From Desulfonema limicola (lineage in GTDB: Bacteria; Desulfobacterota; Desulfobacteria; Desulfobacterales; DYRC01): a DNA stretch of 10,391 nt. Positions 1 through 5,735 of this stretch are shown here, piece by piece. The stretch is taken from the NCBI GenBank assembly GCA_020718925.1, contig DYRC01000130.1, positions 1 through 10,391 on the forward strand. The letters run 5' to 3'. How positions within the stretch are numbered: position 1 is the first letter of the stretch; every line of letters starts with the position of its first letter. The position numbers and the translations under genes are program-made. The notes beneath the pieces are model-generated. The model saw only the letters and a program-made list of their open reading frames with translations. It was not told the DNA's origin and searched no databases.

Positions 1-143
1 CTTTCGGCATTGTCAATCAGAGCGGCAATATCCGAGAGGTCAAGGTCGCGCTGTCTGTAATCATTCGGATTTTCAAAATAATACCGAAGCTGCGCCTTGT
101 TCTTGTCAATTTCTTCAAGCCTGATGTGTAAGGTTCGCTGCAT
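1..143 (-). CDS. N-terminal fragment of an unidentified protein (runs off left edge)
   Basis: An open reading frame enters the window from the left edge and starts on the minus strand with ATG at 143-141. A clear ribosome binding site (AAAGGAG) lies about 6 bases upstream. The 47 visible residues begin MQRTLHIRLEEIDKNKAQLR and continue with an aromatic Y-Y-F-E-N-P-N-D-Y stretch and an acidic D-L-D-L-S-D-I segment. From memory this resembles the N-terminal region found in front of some bacterial CHAT-protease-like or effector-type multidomain proteins, where a short R-T-L-x-I-R-L strand is followed by R-Y-x-x-x-N-P-x-x-Y. That likeness is only suggestive and no catalytic domain is visible. The coding call is well supported by start, ribosome site and composition; the function is unknown. 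Confidence 0.65.
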   Translation of the reverse strand, partial: MQRTLHIRLEEIDKNKAQLRYYFENPNDYRQRDLDLSDIAALIDNAE

Positions 144-182
144 GGGATGCTCCTTTATTGCCGATTTTTTCCCGAAAATGCC

Positions 183-276
183 CCCGGAAATGAATTTCCG
201 GGCTATTTTGTGTCGTCCTTACAGGACTTTTTTATCCCGTAGGGATAGCCCGTAATAGCGCGGCAATTTATTGCCG
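183..276. repeat. Array of four consecutive short palindromes (REP-like intergenic repeat)
   Basis: Four perfect inverted repeats follow each other in the gap between the left-edge gene and rpe. They are CCCGGAAAT/ATTTCCGGG (183-202, 2-base centre), GTCCT/AGGAC (215-227), ATCCC/GGGAT (234-246) and CGGCAAT/ATTGCCG (261-276). They are separated by short AT-rich spacers. This modular pattern fits a dispersed palindromic repeat more than one rho-independent terminator, although a hairpin here could also end rpe transcription, since rpe points into it. Only one copy is in the window, so being part of a repeat family is inference. Confidence 0.6.
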
Positions 277-294
277 TGTGATGATTCCGAAAGG

Positions 295-945
295 TTATAG
301 CCGCTCTTTCAATCCCTGTATGGCGGCTTTATAGTCTTTATTCCCAAAAACCGCGGAGCCTGCCACAAACACATCCGCGCCTGCTTTGGCGATTTTAGCT
401 ATCGTCTTTTCATTAACTCCGCCATCTATCTGAATCAATGTCGAAAGCTTCTTTTTCTGAATGATAGAGCGCAGGACGCGGATTTTATCCACGCTGTTTT
501 CAATAAACGCCTGTCCGCCGAATCCGGGATTGACGCTCATTATCAGAACAAAATCAACATATTCCAGCACCCATTCAATAGAAGATACGGGCGTTGCCGG
601 ATTCAGCACCACGCCCGGGCGGACTTTGGCTTCCCGAATCATCTGAAGGGTTCTGTTCAGATGAACACAGGCTTCGGCATGAACAGAAATCAGGTCTGCT
701 CCGGCATTGACAAAATCCGAAATATAACGTTCCGGATGTTCAATCATCAGGTGAACATCTATCGGCAGCAGGGTAGAGCGCCGCACTGCCTCCACGATAA
801 TCGGTCCCATCGTGATATTCGGCACAAAATGACCATCCATCACGTCAACATGAATCCAATCCGCGCCGGCTGCCTCCACCGCTTTGATTTCTTCGCCTAA
901 TTTGGAAAAATCAGCGGACAATATCGAAGGTGCAATTAATTTCAT
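295..945 (-). CDS. rpe: Ribulose-phosphate 3-epimerase
   Basis: Rpe interconverts D-ribulose 5-phosphate and D-xylulose 5-phosphate in the cytosolic pentose phosphate (and Calvin-type) pathway. At 216 residues it has normal family length and is a complete TIM barrel. The start motif APSILSADFSKL is at residues 5-16. The metal/catalytic strand HVDVMDGHFVPN (H32, D34) is followed by DVHLMI (H65), the phosphate-binding MSVNPGFGGQ (136-145) and the second catalytic aspartate in QIDGGVN (D174). The C-terminal phosphate-binding segment FVAGSAVF is also present. The ATG at 945-943 is preceded by AAAGGAT at a suitable distance. The gene is transcribed alone on the minus strand, divergent from the membrane-protein cluster starting at 1318. 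Nothing appears damaged. Confidence 0.97.
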   Translation of the reverse strand: MKLIAPSILSADFSKLGEEIKAVEAAGADWIHVDVMDGHFVPNITMGPIIVEAVRRSTLLPIDVHLMIEHPERYISDFVNAGADLISVHAEACVHLNRTLQMIREAKVRPGVVLNPATPVSSIEWVLEYVDFVLIMSVNPGFGGQAFIENSVDKIRVLRSIIQKKKLSTLIQIDGGVNEKTIAKIAKAGADVFVAGSAVFGNKDYKAAIQGLKERL

Positions 946-1029
946 TATTTATCCTTTCGTAAAAACTACATAAAGCATCCGAAAACTCAATACAGCATTT
1001 TTTCTTATCAGACAAGCCTTTTCACACAG

Positions 1030-1151
1030 ATTCGCTATCAAAGCACCCCTCCCCCGGCCCCTCCCCTGAAAGGAGAGGGGAGCAGAGAAGATGTCTCCCC
1101 CTTCCCTTTCAGGGAAGGGGGCCGGGGGGTTAGGTGAGTTTGAAAGCGATT
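1030..1151 (+). repeat. MITE-like GC-rich hairpin element, copy 1
   Basis: The element is bounded by imperfect terminal inverted repeats, ATTCGCTATCAAA (1030-1042) and TTTGAAAGCGATT (1139-1151). Inside are two strong hairpins: a 10-bp stem with one mismatch at 1058-1080, and a perfect 11-bp stem CCCCCTTCCCT/AGGGAAGGGGG with a 3-base loop at 1097-1121. Flanking C-rich and G-rich arms (about 1044-1061 and 1117-1137) can pair around them. A second copy lies inverted at 5469-5582. Compared with it, copy 1 carries about 8 extra bases near 1081-1090. It has no coding capacity, so if mobile it would depend on a transposase elsewhere. Similar CACCTAACCCCCCGG-type palindromes are widespread in cyanobacteria and other bacteria as far as I recall. 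Confidence 0.8.
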
Positions 1152-1242
1152 CGGTATCACACAGATTTTCCGGCAGGAAAAGCAGAAGAGGCTCTTTGAA
1201 GGGCAGGATAGTCTTTTTTTTGCTTGGGTTTTCATTTTTGAG

Positions 1243-1271
1243 TTGTGAAATTAAGCGATTTGAAATATGCT
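1243..1271 (+). promoter_or_regulatory. Candidate weak sigma70 promoter for the 1318-4047 cluster
   Basis: TTGTGA (1243-1248) matches the -35 consensus at four of six positions, and TATGCT (1266-1271) matches the -10 consensus at four of six. The spacer is 17 bases. It lies about 46 bases upstream of the first start codon and downstream of the hairpin element. Matches of this quality occur by chance, so this is tentative. Confidence 0.3.
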
Positions 1272-1317
1272 TATCATCATTATCCCTCACGCTTTAATCT
1301 GAAAAAGGAGGTAAAAA

Positions 1318-1641
1318 ATGTCTGTTATTTCAAAGCGATATTTTATTTTTCTGCTGATTGTCGGACTGGCGGTAATTCCGGTTGTTCATGGGGCGGAGGT
1401 TCAGGAGCGTCCTCAGACAGAACGTTCTCAGACAGAAAAGGAATCAAAAGACGCCGGAGTTGTTGCCATTGACCTGTTGATTTCCAGACCTCTGGGCATA
1501 CTTGCAACGGTGGCCGGCGGGGCTATTTTTCTGGTGTCTCTGCCTATTTCTGCCATGACAGGGCAAACCCGGATGGTCTATGACAAGATGGTCAGAGAGC
1601 CTGCCCGATATGCCTTCAAACGCCCTATCGGAGATTTTTAG
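1318..1641 (+). CDS. Small exported/inner-membrane protein of unknown function
   Basis: This 107-residue protein starts at an ATG with a near-ideal Shine-Dalgarno (AAGGAGG, 6 bases before the ATG). Residues 5-26 form a signal peptide or first membrane helix (K-R-Y then a hydrophobic run ending in V-V-H-G-A, plausible signal peptidase cleavage near residue 26). A polar Glu/Gln/Lys-rich linker follows (27-46). A second hydrophobic segment spans about residues 57-80, containing R-P-L-G-I-L-A-T-V and a Gly-rich turn. The tail R-E-P-A-R-Y-A-F-K-R-P-I-G resembles that of small uncharacterised proteobacterial membrane proteins with an RPLG...EPA(K/R)Y(T/A)F.RP(L/I)G pattern. It is first in a four-gene cluster; its stop codon overlaps the ribosome binding site of the beta-barrel gene. 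I do not recognise a defined function. It is too unlike CbiN or CbiM to be called a transporter subunit. Confidence 0.85.
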   Translation: MSVISKRYFIFLLIVGLAVIPVVHGAEVQERPQTERSQTEKESKDAGVVAIDLLISRPLGILATVAGGAIFLVSLPISAMTGQTRMVYDKMVREPARYAFKRPIGDF

Positions 1642-1651
1642 AGGAGAAAGA

Positions 1652-2569
1652 ATGCGAAATATCTTTTTTATTCTTGTCATCGTTATAACAGTTGCATCCG
1701 TAGGTATTTCTGAAGGTGCTGAAAGATATGTAACCACAGGCATCGGAAAGCTTCAGGGCGATACCACCTATCGTATCGGCGGCAGAATTTATGGTCCCGG
1801 TTCAGGCATTGGCGCAGGAGATTACCCGTTTCCTATCAGTGAACTGGAATTTGACATCAATATTTATATGCTTTCGCTGGGCGGCGGCGTGAAATTTGCC
1901 AACGATTGGGATTTCAGTCTGACCTTTAAAAAAAGTTTTACCAGCGGCGATGGCAATCTGAAAGACTCGGATTATATGAACTCCTCAATTCCCGACATCT
2001 ATTCTGAAAGCGACGCACAGCTTGACGCATGGAGCGCGGACATCAATCTTAACTATCGGTTTTTGGAAGGATTGTATGCAGGGATTGGGTATCTGTATCA
2101 GAATTTCGATTATGATGTCAGAGACTTCCGGCAGTGGTATCCGCTATGGGATTATGCGGCAGGAGAAAGCATCGGCGGTATCTACGGACCCGGTCTGGGA
2201 ATAACGTATGATGTCAGATATCATATCCCATATCTGGAGATCGGCGCAAAGGGACATATCAGTGACGAGATCAGTATTGATACGAATCTCCGCTATTCGC
2301 CGATGGTCGTGGCAAAAGATCGGGATAACCATGTTGCACGTGCGATTTACAGCGCGGGCGACTGCAAAGGACATGCGCTGTTATGGACATTGAAGGGGCG
2401 CTATGATTTTCCCAAAAACTGGTTTATGAGCCTTGAATTTGACTATACCCGGATTAACACCAGCGGAGACAGCAAAAATTATATCAACGAGGAATGGCAG
2501 TGGACGATTGATCAGGAGACTGAAAGCTCCCAGATGTATTTTACCTTTATGGCAGGATACCGGTTTTAA
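1652..2569 (+). CDS. Omptin-family-like outer-membrane beta-barrel (putative protease)
   Basis: Starting at ATG 1652 (ribosome site GAGGAG 6 bases upstream) the product is 305 residues; a longer frame from 1580 lacks a ribosome site and would hide the signal peptide. Residues 1-23 are a Sec signal peptide ending S-E-G-A. The mature part is rich in alternating beta-strands and ends in Y-R-F, the terminal aromatic typical of outer-membrane barrels. Omptins such as OmpT use Asp83, Asp85, Asp210 and His212. Here GNLKDSDYMNSS (101-112) aligns with the OmpT Asp-x-Asp region, giving D105 and D107. AKDRDNH (221-227) aligns with the other catalytic pair, giving D225 and H227 with D223 nearby. Length and spacing fit. 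This is my alignment by eye; a proteolytic role is inferred. It is followed 3 bases later by cbiQ, suggesting co-transcription. Confidence 0.75.
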   Translation: MRNIFFILVIVITVASVGISEGAERYVTTGIGKLQGDTTYRIGGRIYGPGSGIGAGDYPFPISELEFDINIYMLSLGGGVKFANDWDFSLTFKKSFTSGDGNLKDSDYMNSSIPDIYSESDAQLDAWSADINLNYRFLEGLYAGIGYLYQNFDYDVRDFRQWYPLWDYAAGESIGGIYGPGLGITYDVRYHIPYLEIGAKGHISDEISIDTNLRYSPMVVAKDRDNHVARAIYSAGDCKGHALLWTLKGRYDFPKNWFMSLEFDYTRINTSGDSKNYINEEWQWTIDQETESSQMYFTFMAGYRF

Positions 2570-2572
2570 AAG

Positions 2573-3334
2573 ATGATCCGCGAGGCGTTCTCAGAAGAAA
2601 ATTCCGTTCTCTGCCGGCTGGATCCGGGGGTAAGAATTGTTATGGCTTCAGCATACTCGTGTGCCGCCGCCGTGTTGAAACAATTTTCTGCCCTGTCTGC
2701 CGCGTTGGTCATCGCAGTGATTCTGCTTGCCATAAGCGGGCAGAATATCAGAGTCGTTGCCAAACGACTGATTGCGGTCAACAGCCTGATTGCGTTATTC
2801 TGGGTACTGCTGCCCCTTACCTATCCCGGAGATGCCCTGTTTTATCTGTGGTCATTGCCCATAAGCCGCGCCGGAGTGATTCTGTCCGCGCAGATGACGC
2901 TGAAATCCAATGCGATCCTGCTGGTTTTTATCGCCATGATTGCACCGATTCCCTTCAATACTCTGGGATATGCCCTTGAGCGGCTTCGCGTTCCCCGAAA
3001 ACTGGTATATCTGCTTCTGATGACCTATCGCTACATTTTTGTCATTGAAGAGGAATATCACAAACTGATTCGTGCGGCAAAAATTCGGGGATTTTCTCCC
3101 AAAACCAATCTTCACACTTACAGAACCGTTGCATGGCTTGTCGGGATGCTGTTTGTAAGGGCGTCAAAACGGGCAGGGCGGGTGTATCAGGCAATGATAT
3201 GTCGGGGATTCAAAGGCAGATTTTATTCGCTTCAACGCTTTGAAATATCGCGGATTGACAGGTTTTCTGCGCTGCTCATGGGAATTGCCATTGTTGCGCT
3301 GACCATGCTGGAATGGGGCGTCCGATGGAGTTGA
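2573..3334 (+). CDS. cbiQ: Energy-coupling factor transporter T component, cobalt/nickel type
   Basis: CbiQ is the membrane scaffold of an ECF-type cobalt (or nickel) importer, linking the ATPase CbiO to a substrate-binding membrane subunit. The 253 residues include hydrophobic segments at about 24-57, 66-90, 104-128 and 235-250. The two coupling motifs that contact the ATPase are present: RAAKIRGF (167-174) and QAMICRGFKG (206-215), each with the invariant Arg-Gly. The segment L-L-M-T-Y-R-Y-I-F before the first motif is characteristic of the family. The start at 2573 lies 3 bases after the barrel gene and has no strong ribosome site, so it may be translated by coupling. It overlaps cbiO by one base. 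No cbiM or cbiN gene is adjacent. Confidence 0.9.
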   Translation: MIREAFSEENSVLCRLDPGVRIVMASAYSCAAAVLKQFSALSAALVIAVILLAISGQNIRVVAKRLIAVNSLIALFWVLLPLTYPGDALFYLWSLPISRAGVILSAQMTLKSNAILLVFIAMIAPIPFNTLGYALERLRVPRKLVYLLLMTYRYIFVIEEEYHKLIRAAKIRGFSPKTNLHTYRTVAWLVGMLFVRASKRAGRVYQAMICRGFKGRFYSLQRFEISRIDRFSALLMGIAIVALTMLEWGVRWS

Positions 3335-4047
3335 TGATCCGCCTTGAAGACATTTCCTTTGCCTATCCCGGAAGTCCTAAGATTTTGGATGGTCTTGATT
3401 TTGAACTGCATCAGGGAGATCGGATCGGACTTTTGGGGCATAACGGCTCAGGCAAAACCACGATGTTTCATATCATTATGGGATTACTCAAGCCTGATTC
3501 CGGCAAGATTGAAATTTTCGGCAAACCTGCTGTTTCGGAAAAAGATTTTACACTGGTGCGGCAGCGGATCGGATTGCTGTTTCAGGATGCAGACGACCAG
3601 TTGTTCTGCCCGACCGTGCTGGAAGATGTGGCATTCGGTCCTTTGAATCTGGGCAAATCCGAAGAAGAGGCTGTGGAAATTGCCCGAAAGACCTTGGATC
3701 GGCTGGGGCTTTCGGGCTTTGAAAATCGGATTACCTGCAAGCTGTCCGGCGGTGAAAAACGATTAGCCGCGCTTGCTACGGTGTTGGCAATGGAGCCTTC
3801 GGTGCTGCTGTTAGACGAACCGTCTGCGGGCTTGGATCGGAACACCAAAGAAAAACTGGTTGCCGTCTTATCCGAACTTGATTTGTCCTATATTCTCATT
3901 TCCCATGAAAGCGATTTTCTTTCAGACATTGCCACTACCATTTATGCGATGGAAGACGGAAAAATCCTGACAGATAAAGAGCTTCATCTGCATCGGCATA
4001 TTCACGCCCATCCGCTCGGAACGCATCCGCACAGCCATAAGCCATAA
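3334..4047 (+). CDS. cbiO: Energy-coupling factor ATPase, cobalt/nickel type, with His-rich tail
   Basis: CbiO is the cytosolic ATPase driving ECF metal import. I place the start at 3334 (M-I-R-L-E-D-I-S-F, TGATG overlap with the cbiQ stop), which gives 237 residues and a family-like N-terminus; ATGs at 3313 and 3325 are in frame and possible. Motifs: Walker A GHNGSGKTT (35-43), Q-loop Gln84 followed by D-A-D-D-Q-L-F, typical of ECF ATPases, signature LSGGEKR (137-143), Walker B VLLLDEP (157-163) and switch His191 in ISHES. The last 18 residues (218-235) hold eight histidines, a probable metal-binding tail consistent with nickel or cobalt. The gene ends 4 bases before the end of the convergent hemL. 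Confidence 0.93.
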   Translation: MIRLEDISFAYPGSPKILDGLDFELHQGDRIGLLGHNGSGKTTMFHIIMGLLKPDSGKIEIFGKPAVSEKDFTLVRQRIGLLFQDADDQLFCPTVLEDVAFGPLNLGKSEEEAVEIARKTLDRLGLSGFENRITCKLSGGEKRLAALATVLAMEPSVLLLDEPSAGLDRNTKEKLVAVLSELDLSYILISHESDFLSDIATTIYAMEDGKILTDKELHLHRHIHAHPLGTHPHSHKP

Positions 4048-4051
4048 ATAA

Positions 4052-5341
4052 TCAGCCTTTGATTTTCTTAAAAACATCTGCGGCTGCCGCAATGGTCTCT
4101 TCGATTTCCTTATCCCCATGTGCTGATGACACAAAGCCTGCTTCAAACTGCGATGGCGCAAGATAAATTCCGTTTTCAAGCATTCCGGCATAATAAGCTC
4201 TGAATCGCTTCAGATCGGAGGTTTTGGCATCATTAAAGCTGTTCACCGGCTGATCTGTGAAAAACATGGTCATCATAGAGCCGACCCGGTTAAATGTTGC
4301 TTTGATTCCGGCATCCTGAGCAGCCTGTTTCAATCCGTCAGACAATTTTCGGGATTTTTTCTCCAAATCATCATAAAATCCGGGCTTTTCAAGTTCTTTG
4401 AGCATGGCGATTCCGGCAGCCATTGCCAGCGGATTGCCGGACAAGGTTCCTGCCTGATACACCGGACCCTGAGGCGCGATATGCTCCATAATATCGCGTT
4501 TTCCGCCATACGCGCCCACCGGCAGCCCTCCGCCGATGATTTTTGCAAGACAGGTGATGTCCGGCGTGATGCCATACACCGCCTGTGCGCCGCCGTAAGC
4601 CACTCTGAAGCCGGTCATTACCTCGTCAAAAATCAGAAGGCTTCCGTGCTTTTGGGTTTCTTCGCGCAACGTTTCCAAAAATCCGTTTATCGGTAATACA
4701 CAGCCCATATTTCCTGCGACCGGCTCAACAATAATGCAGGCAATTTCTTTTCCCCGCCCGGACATCACCTGTTTCACCGCGTCAATGTCGTTATACGGCA
4801 AAGACAAGGTATGGCGCACAAATGATTTCGGCACGCCGGGGCTTCCGGGAATATCCAGAGTGGCAACGCCTGATCCGGCTTCGACCAACAGCGTATCTGC
4901 ATGACCGTGATAGCACCCGTCAAATTTGATAATCGTATCGCGCCCTGTAACGCCTCTTGCCAGCCGAATCGCGCTCATGGTGGCTTCTGTGCCGGAGTTG
5001 ACCATGCGAACCATCTCAAGCGAAGGAATGGCTTCAGTCAGACGCTCTGCCATCTCCACTTCAAGGGCAGTGGGCGCACCGAAGCTTGTTCCGAGTTCTG
5101 ATACGGTTTTTATGGCGTCAATCACTGCGGGATGGGCATGTCCCAGAATCATGGGACCCCATGAGCCGACATAATCAATATAGCGGTTGCCGTCCGCATC
5201 AAAGATAAAACAGCCTTTTGCACACTCAATAAACAGCGGCTCTCTGCCGACAGATTTACAGGCGCGAACCGGGCTGTTCACGCCGCCGGGAATGATGTTG
5301 ATAGCTTTATGAAAAAGGCTGTGGGATTTTTCCTGATTCAT
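4052..5341 (-). CDS. hemL: Glutamate-1-semialdehyde 2,1-aminomutase
   Basis: HemL is a PLP enzyme that converts glutamate-1-semialdehyde to 5-aminolevulinate, the second step of the C5 tetrapyrrole pathway. The 429 residues match the usual length. Visible motifs are NIIPGGVNSPVRAC near the N-terminus (15-28), VNSGTEATMSAIRLARG (114-130), GCYHGHADTLLV (142-153), the cofactor-binding FDEVMTGFR (238-246) and the Schiff-base lysine K267 in CLAKIIGGGLPVGAYGG, equivalent to Lys265 of the E. coli enzyme. ATG at 5341-5339 is preceded by AAAGGAT about 11 bases upstream. It is transcribed toward cbiO. The neighbouring cobalt transporter makes sense with cobalamin, also made from 5-aminolevulinate, but the genes are on opposite strands and not co-transcribed. 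Confidence 0.97.
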   Translation of the reverse strand: MNQEKSHSLFHKAINIIPGGVNSPVRACKSVGREPLFIECAKGCFIFDADGNRYIDYVGSWGPMILGHAHPAVIDAIKTVSELGTSFGAPTALEVEMAERLTEAIPSLEMVRMVNSGTEATMSAIRLARGVTGRDTIIKFDGCYHGHADTLLVEAGSGVATLDIPGSPGVPKSFVRHTLSLPYNDIDAVKQVMSGRGKEIACIIVEPVAGNMGCVLPINGFLETLREETQKHGSLLIFDEVMTGFRVAYGGAQAVYGITPDITCLAKIIGGGLPVGAYGGKRDIMEHIAPQGPVYQAGTLSGNPLAMAAGIAMLKELEKPGFYDDLEKKSRKLSDGLKQAAQDAGIKATFNRVGSMMTMFFTDQPVNSFNDAKTSDLKRFRAYYAGMLENGIYLAPSQFEAGFVSSAHGDKEIEETIAAAADVFKKIKG

Positions 5342-5433
5342 GGCAATAATATCCTTTCTTTGCTAAAAAAATTTAATGCGGAAAAATATCAGAACAATCT
5401 GGTATGGTCAAGCTGATCAATTTCAAAAAGTTA

Positions 5434-5464
5434 TTGACAGGCATATCGGGAAAAAGATTATAAT
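5434..5464 (+). promoter_or_regulatory. Sigma70-like promoter upstream of the sia-type operon
   Basis: A perfect -35 box TTGACA (5434-5439) and a perfect -10 box TATAAT (5459-5464) are separated by 19 bases, longer than the optimal 17 but within the tolerated range. Transcription would begin near 5471, at the left end of the hairpin element, so the whole element would be transcribed into the leader of the phosphatase operon. The two exact hexamers make this the best promoter in the window. Confidence 0.6.
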
Positions 5465-5468
5465 ATCT

Positions 5469-5582
5469 AATCGCTTTCAAACTCACCTAACCCCCCGGCC
5501 CCCTTCCCTGAAAGGGAAGGGGGAGACATCTCCCCTCTCCTTTCAGGGGAGGGGCTGGGGGAGGGGTGTTTTGATAGCGAAT
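5469..5582 (-). repeat. MITE-like GC-rich hairpin element, copy 2 (inverted)
   Basis: This is the reverse complement of the element at 1030-1151. It shares terminal repeats AATCGCTTTCAAA (5469-5481) and TTTGATAGCGAAT (5570-5582), the perfect 11-bp hairpin (5499-5523) and the second hairpin (about 5532-5554). It is about 8 bases shorter than copy 1 between the two hairpins and has only a few substitutions. The flanking bases differ from those of copy 1, which places the element ends at the terminal repeats. No target-site duplication is evident. It abuts the TATAAT box at 5459-5464. Confidence 0.8.
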
Positions 5583-5735
5583 TGGCATAAGGATATTCCT
5601 ACCCCGAATATACACTTCTTCCCCTATTGAATTTATCCCGGAAATATTTGAATATCTGCAAATCAACATTACTTTTCAATTATGTCTGTAATAGAAACAA
5701 TATTTTGCCATTATACATTAAATGGGGAACTTTCC

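Larger units (their letters stand above)
946..1317. other. Divergent intergenic region between rpe and the 1318 gene
   Basis: I see no protein gene here: the open frames are low-complexity products of the GC-rich hairpin element at 1030-1151 and have no ribosome binding site. Bases 1152-1317 contain a weak sigma70-like pair, TTGTGA (1243-1248) and TATGCT (1266-1271), with a 17-base spacer. It could drive the rightward cluster. The Shine-Dalgarno AAAAAGGAGG lies just before the ATG at 1318. No cobalamin riboswitch-like structure is evident despite the cobalt transporter genes downstream. Confidence 0.5.
5342..5735. other. Divergent intergenic region between hemL and the sia-type operon
   Basis: No credible gene is present; the open frames here are translations of the hairpin element in both directions. 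The region holds the hemL upstream side, a sigma70-like promoter facing right (5434-5464), the inverted hairpin element (5469-5582), and about 150 AT-rich bases leading to the phosphatase gene. A frame opening at ATG 5682 is in phase with the phosphatase but has no ribosome site, so 5682-5735 is treated as leader. Confidence 0.55.

Noticed and set aside
949..1297. Open frames on both strands across hairpin element copy 1
   Set aside because: They translate the Pro/Gly/Ser-rich hairpin repeat, have no ribosome binding site and recur in copy 2 only because the DNA repeats.
1152..1317. Cobalamin riboswitch upstream of the cbiQO cluster
   Set aside because: No B12-box-like or multi-stem structure is apparent, and the first genes of the cluster are not transport genes.
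1580..1651. Upstream extension of the beta-barrel gene
   Set aside because: It lies inside the preceding gene, lacks a ribosome site and would place 24 polar residues before a clear signal peptide.
4040..4060. Bidirectional terminator between cbiO and hemL
   Set aside because: Only four bases separate the two stop codons and no hairpin is visible.
5376..5669. Open frames across hairpin element copy 2
   Set aside because: Same low-complexity translation of the repeat; the promoter and element explain the sequence better.
5682..5735. 18-residue upstream extension of the phosphatase
   Set aside because: No ribosome binding site before ATG 5682, while ATG 5736 has a plausible one and begins the helical region.
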